A stretch of 64,000 nucleotides of DNA from Cyrtodaria siliqua (lineage: Eukaryota; Mollusca; Bivalvia; Adapedonta; Hiatellidae). Below, one piece after another: positions 36,151 through 45,833 of the stretch. The notes under the pieces are model-generated. The model searched no databases. It was not told where the DNA came from and saw only the letters and a list, made by a program, of their open reading frames with translations. The position numbers and the translations under genes were made by a program. Where the stretch lies: NCBI GenBank assembly GCA_037043455.1, contig JAWPHD010010986.1, positions 1-64,000 of the forward strand, in the 5' to 3' direction. How positions within the stretch are numbered: the first letter of the stretch is position 1; the number at the start of each line of letters is the position of its first letter.

Positions 36151-36850
36151 TTTTTTTTATGAATGGAATACTTCTGTATGGTCTAATTTGTGAGTCTACT
36201 TGCAAACCTTTTCCAAGATCAACTCTCAGTCCTTTTCCATTTCTACCTACTTGCAAACCTTTTCCAGTTAAACCACTAATAATAGATCCAATCAGTAGAA
36301 TTCATAATGATGCAAGCATTCCAAGAAATTCTCCATCTTGTTGTTGCTGCTTTGTCAGTTTAATAGAGCAACAACCTTCAGACTTTATCATCTTGTTTTT
36401 TTGCGCAAGTGTTAATTTATTTGATCCAAGAAGTGCTTGTTTTTTGCCACTAGGAATAGTTACCATCCCATTTCCAAATAGTTTGCCAATTCCAGTACTT
36501 GCTAAGCCACTTAATGCTCCTGTTGCTAGCGGTGCTAATACGTTTGGAACACATTTTGCAACTGTTGGTAATATTGTTTTAGTCAACAAACCAGCTAATG
36601 CACCTAAAAAGCCTCCATTCTTGGACTGAGATCTCATTTGTGATTTTGATATAATTATGTCTAATCTCTGCCCGTCAGATTTAGCCTTGTTAATATTGTT
36701 AATCTGGGTAGCTGTAAGTAGCAAAGGAAAGTTTCCAGTTAGTTGGTTATTTTTTAGCCTGAGCGTTAATTCACTTTTGTTTTCATATGCTTTTGGCAGA
36801 CTTCGTTTCTGGCCATCTGATAAATTTACTGAATAATTTACGTAAATCAT
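36146..36850 (-). pseudogene. Minor-capsid-like (pVI/pX-type) protein, one internal stop
   Basis: The ATG at 36,848-36,850 follows the conserved leader AATCTAACTTATAATATAT. Charged N-terminus, Gly/Ala/Leu-rich centre (LAPLATGALSGLASTGIGKLFG), Gln-rich linker, and a second hydrophobic part ending in a basic tail. A TGA near 36,300 (Gly codon in the other copy) splits an otherwise open frame; the remainder runs to the stop near 36,146. The function is inferred from composition and gene order. Confidence 0.55.
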
Positions 36851-36869
36851 ATATATTATAAGTTAGATT
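36851..36869 (-). promoter_or_regulatory. Candidate Polinton gene-start motif
   Basis: Minus-strand AATCTAACTTATAATATAT directly before ATG, identical to 11,622-11,640. Confidence 0.55.
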
Positions 36870-37640
36870 AAACTATTACCAATTCATTTCCGACAGTATC
36901 AATAACTACATCTACTTCATAGAGAATCAGAGCATAAACTTCATAAGGGGCCCCCGGAGGTATATTTAGTTTATATATCAAACTAAGTTGTTTCGGATCA
37001 ATACTGACTTCATTTTCTTTGTAACTCAAATCAAAATGTATCATTCCGAAAAGAGTTTTAAAATTACCTCCATTGAGTAAAGTTCCAGTGTTTTTATCAT
37101 TTTGCTTGTAGGAATAATTAATAACATCTCTGAATATTCTTATGATATTAGCATAACTATATTTGGTTTCTGGATAATAAACTCCATTTCCAACTTCCAG
37201 TCTAGCTGATTGTAAATAGCAATTAGTATTAGCAGCATTTACCTTAAACGTATCCAGAAGATGAGGATTTTGTGTTTGAGAAGAACTCTTGTCTGACCTC
37301 TGCAAATACACAAACACATGTTTGGGATTTTTAACACCAGTTGTTATTCTAAATACAGATTCAGTTAGTTGAGAACTTCCGATTTATTGTATCATTTCAC
37401 GAAGATAAGTCCATCTTGTTGATGTCATATGATTTGTCATTACATAACTTAAACCATCTGAGTTAAATATCATTCTGGGTATCCACAAAACTAATTTATT
37501 AATAACTACTCTACCATCATCACCACCAGCTTTGAAAATTAGCACATTATCATCTGCCAGTTGCAAGCTTATTTGAATCTGACTAGTAAGAAGCATGTTA
37601 ACCCTCAAAGAAGGAATATTTATTTAATGGAATTATAGAA
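36868..37640 (-). pseudogene. Capsid protein, C-terminal two-thirds, fused by deletion to the ATPase end
   Basis: It matches the capsid gene at 10,860-11,624 (SQIQISLQL, then DDGRVVI, then TNHMTSTRWTYLREM, then VGNGVYYPETKY, then GNELVIV). The first ~160 codons are missing. Capsid sequence meets the C-terminal text of the ATPase near 37,655, so one deletion removed the capsid N-terminus, any core gene and the ATPase end. There are also frame breaks near 37,380 and 37,320. Confidence 0.65.
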
Positions 37641-37652
37641 TCAACTTTTTGA

Positions 37653-38204
37653 TTAGGTCGCTTTTCTGTATTGCTCTTTGCTGACATCTTGTTCTTTGGA
37701 AAGCATACCAAGCTCACGATTACCCGGAGTCGCAAAGAAGATGTAATGAGAACAGTTCAAACGAATGTCTTTGGGAGTTTTGTAATAAGATTGAGATAAA
37801 TAAATTACACAACAATTTTTGTGTCTTCCCTGGATGAAATAATTAACAATACCATTTTGATTACGTTCACAAACATAATCATCAAAAATGACTATCTTCT
37901 GGTTATCGGAATCGAAAGTATCCACAGGGATAACTTCATCATTTGAACATTCTAATATATCTTTTACTGGGATTTTATTCTTTTTTGCTATCCTTTCAAG
38001 TTTTTGCGATAAGACCTGATACTTTGACTGTTCCAAGTTTTTAGAAAACAAGTAAATCTTGTCGTAATAAACCAAAGGTTTCAGCAACATGTGAACTAAT
38101 GTGTTTGTCTTGCCAGGACCTGAATTACCGCAAATTAACATTCTAAAACAACAGTCTAGCATAAAGTTCCATAGTTGTTTAAAATTACCGTTTTCTGTTT
38201 TCAT
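37653..38204 (-). pseudogene. A32-like packaging ATPase, C-terminally truncated
   Basis: The Walker A motif is GNSGPGKTN (residues ~22-30) and Walker B is IVIFDDYV (~105). Then follow NYFIQGRHK and VIYLSQSY, typical of FtsK/HerA-family DNA packaging ATPases of Polintons and large DNA viruses. The Pro in Walker A is unusual (Cys or Gly is usual). The frame begins at ATG and stops after 183 residues, at the deletion junction with the capsid gene, so the C-terminal part is missing. Confidence 0.75.
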
Positions 38205-38299
38205 ATCATAGTTTTGGATTTGAATTATAATAATACTTGGATAATACTCGTCTTAACTTATTTTAATTTATCTTATTTTAATCTAACTTATATTATTAC
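38205..38299. promoter_or_regulatory. Divergent promoter region of the Polinton
   Basis: Very A/T-rich DNA separates the ATPase ATG (-) and the long structural-type ORF ATG (+). On the plus strand AATCTAACTTATATTATTAC precedes ATG at 38,300, a further match to the gene-start motif. Confidence 0.45.
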
Positions 38300-38402
38300 A
38301 TGTCTTTTGGAAAGAATTAGCAGATAAAATGCGAAAAGCGAGTGAGCTTGTTAACGAATACGAGAATAAAGTTATCCGAAAAAGACTAGAAAAGGAGCTA
38401 GT
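38300..38402 (+). pseudogene. 5' end of the long Polinton ORF, split by the Naiad
   Basis: ATG at 38,300, then after a 1-nt frameshift WKELADKMRKASELVNEYE, an N-terminus I recognise from a long Polinton-borne protein of corals and molluscs. The match stops at about 38,402. The rest of the gene resumes at 42,223, after the Naiad. Confidence 0.6.
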
Positions 38403-38551
38403 CGTGATTGTGCAGTGTGGCGGTGGTAAAACATCTCCCCGTGCATGTGATCAATGTTGTTATTCTCACCCATCCTATAGAGATGGCGACGTTCGACGTT
38501 GTTTTAGCGTGGTTTTGCGCTGTACTTTAAACAGTTAACACTTTATAAAAC

Positions 38552-41500
38552 ATGAGTCGTATATTAAGAACACCTAAAGTCATTCTTTCTCCTCTTAAAC
38601 TTCACTCTGTGTCTACTGTTTATCTTCACCAGGGAAATTCTAATATTTTTACACGTAAATTATCGATCAATTTATCACGAATTAATCTTCGTTCGGCATC
38701 TACCGTATATATTCCTGGCACTAATTTTATATTCAGAAATACTGCTTCTATTAAATTAACACCACTTAAAACATCTGTACTTAATCGATATAAAGTTAGA
38801 CCACCAGTTAATGTTAATAAGTTAAACAGTAGACGTACGTTCTATCCCTCTATCCTTAAGTGCAACTCAAAAAGGTGTAGTGCATGTAAATACTTGTCGC
38901 AAAAGTCCACTATTAAGTCCACTACCAATGGTAGAGTGTTTAGTGTCAGTATACCTTCAGACATTAACTGATCGTCAAATAATATCGTTTATGTTTTGAC
39001 CTGAAATCATCCTAAATGTGGTATACAATATGTAGGCCAAACTGGTCGATCCATGAATGTTCGTTTTCCTGAACATTTATATAAAATGCGTCAGTCGAAA
39101 CGATTTAAAAACTTTCTTTATACACACTTTGGGGATTCGGGGTATTCCATAGATGATGTTAGCATTCAGCCCGTGGAATATATTGAATTTGATAATACTG
39201 CTACCAAAGGTTACAAGATACAAGCTAGATATATTGCTGAACTCAAATGGATAAAGCATTTACAAACTCCTTATCCATTGGGGTTAAACGATAACATTTA
39301 TCAAGAAGGAAACATTTCCAATACCCCAGATATAGATCCTTTTAGCATATTGTCTATTCGTAAACGTAAACGACGGTCACATGGTCTCCGGAAGAACCAT
39401 AATCTTAAACGTAAATTTAATGAAGTCTTTACTGTTGCAGACCTTTATTCTATTTATAAAAATTCGGGTAGACACGCCCTCCTTAGCAAAGTAGTCAGTC
39501 TGTCTTTTTCTTGCTTACAGACACTTGACGAAGAAGCGGATGCCATTTATGTCCGTACTAATCCATTATATGAGGTTGCATCTATTATTCAGAGTTACAC
39601 GCAACATATTTTGCGTCCACATATAGATGCTCCATCTGACCATCAAAGGCGTGTTTTGAAGACAGCTTATGTTGATAAAGGCATCGATTTCATTAATTTA
39701 GCCGGTATTTTTAATGATATGCGGGTGACTGACAAAATTCCAAAGTATTTCAAGAATATTGAGACTCCTGTTATATGTTACAAGTATAAGAAATCTACTA
39801 GAAATCTTATTTTCAATTATAATAGGATCGTTTCTGATCTTGAGATCGAGACATCTATTCCTACTGATTGAGATTGTCAAAATTCAAAATTTTGTTACGA
39901 ACCTGCCGGTCACATTCTTACTGGAAATCTTGATGTAATTGACGATAAGAGGATTCGGCATTTAATTAATAAAGGGCCTAAGTATCGCCTTCCATCTGAT
40001 ATTGATTTTAATGCCTGTCGCAATGAAATTGCGGGTTCTTTAACGGATTTCTGTACAAAGTGGTGTAAGCGAGAAAAAGCAGATAAACATGCACTTACTG
40101 CTTGGATAAAAACTATTTCAGAAATTGTTGAATTACGTATTTCATTTTACGAATAAAATCCATCCCTGCTTCCACGGCCTTCCACTTACAATTTACGACA
40201 CCTTAAGAAGGGTATTCAGAATTTACATACTAAATTTGCTCTAGTTCCAACAGACAAAGCTTCCAACAATATAATTATTGTCTGACGACTACATTATATC
40301 AATACTTTGAGTGCTGAGCTAACGAGCACTTCTGCTTGTCTAACTACACTGCTGCTGGAGACGGACATTGTGACCTTTATGGAGACTATAAAGGTTTTAG
40401 TAATTAATAAGCAGACGAAGCTCCCTACAATGTACTGGGTACCCAAACTTCACAAAATTCCTTACAAAGCACGTTTTATCGCTAATTCTAGTTCATGTAC
40501 CACGACCAATATATCAAAACTATTGACTTCCTGACTTTCCGCGATTAAAGAACATATTGTAAAATATTGCGGAAAGGCCTTCGAGAACTCAGGAATCAAT
40601 CTGTTTTGGTCTATCAACAACTCAGGAGAAGTTCTTTACAAACTACGGTGTACGCATTTGCATGCCTCTTCTCTAAGCACCTACGACCTCTCTACACTAA
40701 ATACTACACTACCACATAATCTTATCAAAGAAATATTGCTTCAGCTTATTCAGAAGACATTTGCTAGAGAAGGTACAACTTTTCTAGCTTGTAATAATGT
40801 CAGGGCTTTCTTTACTAAAGCCCCGATTGATAAGTATTATATGTGGACTTGTATTGATGTTTGTAGAGCCTTATCTTTTCTTCTGGATAACATCTTTATA
40901 AGATACGGTAAAACTATTTACCGCCAGGTTGTTGGTATTCCTATGGGTTCTAACTGTGCGCCACTTGTTGCAGATTTGTTTTTGTACTGCTATGAAAGAG
41001 ATTTTATGTTGAGTTTGTCACCTGCTAGCCAGGGGGAAATTATTGATGCCTTTAATAATACTTCTCGGTATCTTGATGACATACTCAATATTGATAATCC
41101 GTTATTTGCTCATATGATTACTAACATTTAACCACCAGAGCTCACGTTGAATAAAGCCAACAGTTCGGATACAGTAGCAGCATTTCTCGATCTTCATCTC
41201 TCGATTTCAAATGATTGTATTCATACTAAAATCTATGATAAGAGAGATGATTTCAATTTTAACATCGGAGATGTACCTCGTGCTACCTCATATGGGGTGT
41301 ATATCTCCCAGCTCATTCGATTTGCTAGAGCGTGTAATGATGTTATAGACTTCAATGATCGAAATCAAGTTATTACAAGTAAACTTCTACAGCAAGGCTT
41401 TTGTTATTACAAACTACGTAGATCTTTCTCTAAATTCTACCGCCGCAACGAGGCCCTGCTCGAAAAGTACAACACCAACCTTAAAACACTTCTGCGCCTA

Positions 41501-41734
41501 GGCATATCACAACCCTCATTTTATGGAGATACGGTCTATAAACTTCGTAAGTTAAAGGGGTCTGACGGGTTTCCCGACCGCTTTACAAATTTAATCAGGA
41601 AGTTCGTCAGAAAAGGATATAACCCTTTGGTTTTACAGCGCACTGCATGTTTAGTGATTGACCCCTCAACAGTCAGTCATTACGCTTCACTTTTCACTTG
41701 TGCGATGACTGGACTACCTCTTGGGACTCTATGA
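38552..41734 (+). pseudogene. Naiad GIY-YIG/reverse transcriptase, candidate selenoprotein (five in-frame TGA, two TAA)
   Basis: One frame of 1,061 codons starts at ATG and ends at TGA (41,732). A Cys-rich segment (KCNSKRCSACKYL) precedes the GIY-YIG nuclease (NIVYVLT, YVGQTGRS). The linker has the clade's CxC motif as UxC. The RT has STYDLSTLNTTLPHN (motif A), GIPMGSNCAPL (B) and YLDD at codons 840-843. TGA occurs at codons 140, 151, 440, 578 and 661, each where relatives are expected to have Cys: before SSNNIVYV, after VLT, in the CxC, before RLHYINTL, and after KLLTS. TAA at codons 535 and 860 are true nonsense mutations. There is no frameshift anywhere. Members of this clade in clams and spiders are known to encode several selenocysteines, so I read the TGAs as Sec. 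With two TAA codons this copy cannot make the full protein. Confidence 0.85.
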
Positions 41735-41776
41735 TTGTACCTCCTGAAACCCCAACTAAGGGAGGTGGGTACATGA
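41731..41776 (+). promoter_or_regulatory. SECIS-like element overlapping the stop codon
   Basis: ATGA (41,731-41,734) contains the terminal TGA. After 12 nt an unpaired AAA starts the apical loop, and TGAG (from 41,774) faces the ATGA. The stem TGTACC/GGTACA closes it. Quartet, 12-nt spacing to AA and 3' GA fit a eukaryotic SECIS. The 23,175 copy keeps the same spacing and the pairing with a compensatory change. Confidence 0.7.
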
Positions 41777-42222
41777 GCTTTCGTCCCTCGGGTTTTCTGG
41801 TCGTACCCTAGATTGGTTTTCTCTTTAGCTGCAACTACTATGGTTGTTCAGTACGATTCTGGATACATCCTGAGATGTTTATTATTTTGTATGTGTATCT
41901 TTAGTTAGTTTCTCTGGATGTGGACTTTATTGTTAGAGAATTCCTTTTGATGGGATGTAGTTTTGTTTACACTGTCTTGTCTATTTGGGCACTGAAGACA
42001 GGATAATAGTGAGGATTGTGCGCATATAAAATCGATTCAAGCTAACCAGTAGGCCTTATTGCCTATTGACCGTTCCAAGTCGGTAACCCTGTCTTCACCA
42101 CCCTTTCTGTTGTTTTTTGTCTCTTTCATTGTAGTTTCTAGTCCTTGTTTGCAGTACAGTGCGGACCTACGATGCCATTGCGTTCGGAGGCTGTGGTTTC
42201 TATAGGACCCTATATATCATTT
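41777..42222 (+). repeat. Naiad 3' tail
   Basis: Shared with 23,221-23,640 and partly with the solo tails elsewhere (GACCGTTCCAAG and GGTAACCCTGTC-type blocks). It reads through into a false start (ATG 42,159) that joins the Polinton ORF in frame. Confidence 0.75.
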
Positions 42223-43547
42223 TGTACACAGAAGTATTTAAACCTGTGACTGGCGAAATAACAGAGCAAACAAGGCGGCTAGCTGAACATTTGATTACCC
42301 TTCCAGAAATACGCCAACAGTTGGCTCTTCTTCCTGAGGCAATACGTCCGCAATTACTTGCCCCGCCTGATCGTGGAGCTATAGGACCACCACCGCCACC
42401 GCGACCGCCGCCACCGCCATCAACGCCACCGCCATCAACGCCGCCACCAACGCCACACCTTAAAAAACCAGCTGTCAAGAAAACCGCAGATCCTAAACTA
42501 ACGCCGGTTAGTTACCAAGAGGAACTAGAGCAGGCAATAAAGGGACCAAAATTAAGAAGTGCTTCGGACAGAGTGCTAAGATCAAAAGCTGCCGAACCCG
42601 GGGCAGACCTATTTGCAGAAATAAAAAAAACGTACATCATTTAGTTCCGAGGAAGAAAAATCAGAAGAAGAAGAATGGGGAGAAAACTCGATGTATGATA
42701 TTGACTTGGATGCCGGTATGGATAAAAAAGTACTTGATAAGTATAACTTGCCAATGCCAACTGAAATACCAGGTTATATGAAAGGAAGAGCTAAATATGT
42801 TAGACATGTTGACAGGGCTGATGTAATATGTAAGAAGAACATGATGCTTGAGATAAATGGTCTAAAGACACAAATAAACAACCTCAGCGAAGAAAAACTC
42901 CGGGAGGGGTGGAATAAGAGGGGTACCAGTGAGACTAATCTAAATATTCAAAATTACTCTATGACCCCGATGGCACCGGCAAAAAGAGAGATTTACTTGC
43001 ACAAAAATATAATAAAAAAGTAGATGAGGCAAATGCTCTGGATTTTTACAGGTTGCCTGCGCGAATTCGAGCAGCTAGTGAAACTGTACACAGCACTGGC
43101 AAAGGGATGTAACAAAAAAGGAATTCCTACAAAGTCGACAAAAATGGTCGCTATGGAATGATTCAAATTGATTTACCTAAGCTTGTTGGTCATCACAAAC
43201 TTATTGCCAAACTAGGAGAAGCAGTAGTGCTAGACTTGAAAGTGGATGATGATTTTATAGACTTATCTACAAAGCGTTTAAGAAACTAACAGAATTGTCT
43301 GGTTTACCAATTCATAAAGGTTCTTCAAAGTTTAAAAAGATTTTAGGAGGCTGTGTTGATGTTGAATATTACAATAGTCCCGAAGATTTTTTGGATGATC
43401 TAGAGTTAGTATGTGGAAGTATCCAATCAGGAAATAATAGTCCACAGTTCATAAATAAAGGTATTAGCATAATCGATGAATTATTAAAAATAGGTAAAAT
43501 ATCATCCAAAGAACACGAGCAACTATTTTCTAAATATCTTAATTAAA
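42223..43547 (+). pseudogene. Long Polinton ORF, 3' part, broken
   Basis: It resumes with VFKPVTGEITEQTRRLAEHL and LPEIRQQLALLPE. A Pro-rich tract from CCACCG repeats (42,390-42,450), a basic stretch and an acidic Glu-rich stretch follow. Next comes YDIDLDAGM and a C-terminal helical domain ending LLKIGKISSKEHEQLFSKYLN. Frame breaks lie near 42,625, 43,010, 43,108 and 43,265. I recognise the layout from uncharacterised proteins of animal Polinton-like elements. Function is unknown; a structural or DNA-packaging role is possible. Confidence 0.55.
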
Positions 43548-43570
43548 TTATTGTCTAACTGTAATTAAAC

Positions 43571-44005
43571 ATGAAAACTAAAGAAGAATTAATTAATCAT
43601 TTGACACGACTTGTAGCTGCATACAGACGCAGTTATAAATTGTGTGGTATTATAAACACAACATTACAGATTGTTAGTGGAATAATTGGTTGTACTGCTG
43701 TATTAGCATTGGTTCCGGCAATTCCTGTTTTCGTGGCTGCAGTTGGTGCAGTTCCTCCAGTTGTTGCTGTTTTAGCAAGTAAAACAAGAATAGCAGAAAA
43801 AAAGACTGTTAAAAACACATCATAGAAGTTTCAAACAACTTCTATCATATGTCAAAACAACCACAGGACTAGAAAATGACGAGGAGATAATTAGGATTGT
43901 CTTTAATAAAATATTAGAAATTCAAAAGAATGATAACTTTACAGAACCTCTGGAAATGTATATGAAAATATTCAAGTTAAACGGCCATGGCATTCAGTCG
44001 TAGTT
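43571..44005 (+). pseudogene. Small membrane protein of the Polinton, one frameshift
   Basis: ATG start. A charged N-terminal helix (KTKEELINHLTRLV) is followed by a hydrophobic hairpin (residues ~33-72: IVSGIIGCTAVLALVPAIP and VAAVGAVPPVVAVLA) that would make two membrane passes. A frameshift near 43,795 moves the frame to a charged C-terminal half (RSFKQLLSYVKTTTG, then NFTEPLEMYMKIFKLNG). Function not recognised. Confidence 0.5.
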
Positions 44006-44015
44006 CTTGTCTGAC

Positions 44016-44529
44016 TTATTTCCATATACTATCGTATTTTTCTCTGGTTAATTTTGTTTTAATCGGTTTTGTTTCTTTTTCTATTTTTAATATTTTAAAT
44101 ATTTTCTGAAAAATGTATTCAAATTTGATTGATCTTTTTCGGCCTTCTATTTGATCCAAAATGCTTTACAATTTTGTAAAACAAATCTTCAAATATTTGT
44201 CTATTTTTAGAAGACAAATCATATTCTACCAAGTATATATCTAAATGGTACTTTCTGTGGTAAATAGTTTTCTTTCGGCTGTAATTGTAACCTGCAATAA
44301 GATTGTAGCCATTGTGAGTGCCACAATTAAGGCAAACACGCTCATTATCGAAAACTTCACATGCATCTTTACAATTCCCACATGCGTATGTACACTTGTA
44401 ACACAGTTTGGCTCTTGTAAAATATTTTCAAAGCTTCTTCTTATTAGTTGCGTAAAATAAGATGCAATCTATGCACGTCCCAGGAGGATCAATAATATCT
44501 AAAACTCTTTCACAATATTTGCAATTCAT
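44016..44529 (-). pseudogene. Zinc protein resembling VLTF3-type late transcription factors, broken
   Basis: The ATG is at 44,527-44,529. CKYC near the N-terminus, a CYKC...CGNC cluster, then VCLNCGTHNGY form zinc-ribbon-like pairs. They are followed by NYSRKKTIYHRKYHLD, the basic aromatic pattern seen after the ribbon in VLTF3-like proteins of Polinton-like and large DNA viruses. A TGA near 44,430 and a frameshift near 44,118 break it; it ends at 44,016. It lies on the opposite strand to its neighbours. The assignment is tentative and needs a profile search. Confidence 0.45.
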
Positions 44530-44598
44530 TATATTATAATATAGCATCAAATATTTAAATATAGGCTTAAAGAAATATTATCTTATGTAATTATATAA

Positions 44599-44835
44599 AT
44601 GGAACGTATAGAAAAGAAAATCAAAAACTTTAAGAAAGATCTAAAACGTATAGAAATTGAAATCAACGACTTTAAGCAAGACCAAACGGAACATGCAAAA
44701 ACTATTGATTTTGAAGATATGAGTAAATATGACAAAGAGTTAATAATTTTTTCAAACTTTCAAGATTTGACAGAAAGAATCATAACAATAGTAAAACAAC
44801 TAAAACTGTCATATAAAATAAAAAAGGAGATATAA
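44599..44835 (+). CDS. Small coiled-coil protein of the Polinton
   Basis: An intact 78-residue frame after an A/T-rich leader. Lys/Glu-rich heptad pattern (IEKKIKNFKKDLKRIEIEI), no Cys. The function is not recognised. The frame is intact despite decay around it, which may be chance given its length. Confidence 0.45.
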   Translation: MERIEKKIKNFKKDLKRIEIEINDFKQDQTEHAKTIDFEDMSKYDKELIIFSNFQDLTERIITIVKQLKLSYKIKKEI

Positions 44836-44993
44836 ACAAACTGCGTGCTTTTTGTAAAAATCAAATTTCAGAGGCAACCAGTTGCCAACCAATATTATAC
44901 GAAGTTTCTTTTATTGTCCACTATGATGTTTTACTTAAGCAAGGAATTGAAATTATTATGTATGGTTGATTAAAATAATATAATCTTTAGTAT

Positions 44994-45269
44994 ATGAGTA
45001 TTTACATTAACGCGGAAGAAGAAAGAAAACATTTTGAAGAGGAACAGAAGGTTTATGAGAAAGTAGCTGCTTACGAGCAAGCTCTTTTAACCAAGACTAA
45101 TGAACTTATCAAAGAGTTTAAGACAGTCTACATGCAACGATTGTCAGATGATATTGCAGTTTTTAAAAAAGATTGGGCAATAAAAACTGAGATTGAGTGC
45201 AATGATGCTGTAAAGCTTCTCACAGATCTAGCAGAAAAAGAAATTAAGATTTTAATGAAACACAATTAA
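44994..45269 (+). CDS. Small helical protein of the Polinton
   Basis: An intact 91-residue frame with an ATG after TTTAGTAT. Almost entirely helical and charged (EEERKHFEEEQKVYEKVAAYE). The next gene starts six bases after its stop, suggesting co-transcription. Not recognised. Confidence 0.5.
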   Translation: MSIYINAEEERKHFEEEQKVYEKVAAYEQALLTKTNELIKEFKTVYMQRLSDDIAVFKKDWAIKTEIECNDAVKLLTDLAEKEIKILMKHN

Positions 45270-45274
45270 AAGTA

Positions 45275-45769
45275 ATGTCTGAAAGTGTTGAGTTGTTTAG
45301 AGATAATCTAATCAGCAATCTAGAAAAACCTCATGTGATTAATACTGATATCGGATGTTATGAAGACTTTGAAACGTTTGATGAAAGTTTAAAACAAATG
45401 ATTGATGCAGAAGTATTGGATAAAGACGAGTTTATGAACTATTGCAAATACAGGATAAAAATAAAATCACTGGCAGCTGAAGGTGATCTTGAAACTGTTG
45501 ATTTTGACAGATACTGCAAACATCATATGAAAATAAGTCAGATGATAGATAATAGAGTCCTTGAAGAAAAATGCTTTCGGAGATACTTAGACATTCTCCT
45601 GGATAATGAAATAGATGCTCTCTTGGATGAGGTTACTAACGAGGACACCGGTGAACATATTTATGAGGTTACTGATGAGGATACCGGTGAGGACACCGGT
45701 GAGGATATCGATGAGGACGCCGACGAGGATACCGATGAGGACGCCGGCGAGGGCGAAAATATTAAATAA
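45275..45769 (+). CDS. Acidic protein with a C-terminal Asp/Glu repeat
   Basis: An intact 164-residue frame. The N-terminal two-thirds is helical with repeated YCKYRIKI/YCKHHMKI segments, which look like an internal duplication. The last ~45 residues are (D/E)-rich tandem repeats (VTDEDTGEDTGED) from repeats of GAGGACACCGGT. The very acidic tail could mimic DNA or bind basic proteins. Not recognised. Confidence 0.5.
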   Translation: MSESVELFRDNLISNLEKPHVINTDIGCYEDFETFDESLKQMIDAEVLDKDEFMNYCKYRIKIKSLAAEGDLETVDFDRYCKHHMKISQMIDNRVLEEKCFRRYLDILLDNEIDALLDEVTNEDTGEHIYEVTDEDTGEDTGEDIDEDADEDTDEDAGEGENIK

Positions 45770-45833
45770 AATAATGTTATTTAATTAATATAGGGGCTTA
45801 AAGAAATAATCTCATGTAATATATTATAATTAG

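Larger units (their letters stand above)
38403..42222 (+). mobile_element. Naiad-type Penelope-like retroelement with N-terminal GIY-YIG nuclease
   Basis: A 5' leader (38,403-38,551) precedes one long frame with GIY-YIG nuclease, then a UxC/CxC linker, then reverse transcriptase. A SECIS-like stem and a 450-bp tail ending at TATATCATTTT follow. The nuclease-before-RT order defines the Naiad/Chlamys clade of Penelope-like elements, unlike canonical ones. The 3' end is fixed by comparison with the copy at 23,221-23,640. The left edge is set where the interrupted Polinton gene stops. I see no clear target-site duplication. Confidence 0.85.

Noticed and set aside
36159..36629. 156-codon plus-strand frame
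   Set aside because: It is the antisense of the minor-capsid-like gene, whose homologue and leader motif support the minus strand.
42159..42222. Start codon and N-terminus of a proline-rich protein
   Set aside because: This part is Naiad tail sequence (also at 23,580-23,640). The frame joins the Polinton ORF by chance.
42200..42478. Gly-rich frame on the minus strand
   Set aside because: It is the complement of the CCACCG proline tract of the plus-strand gene.
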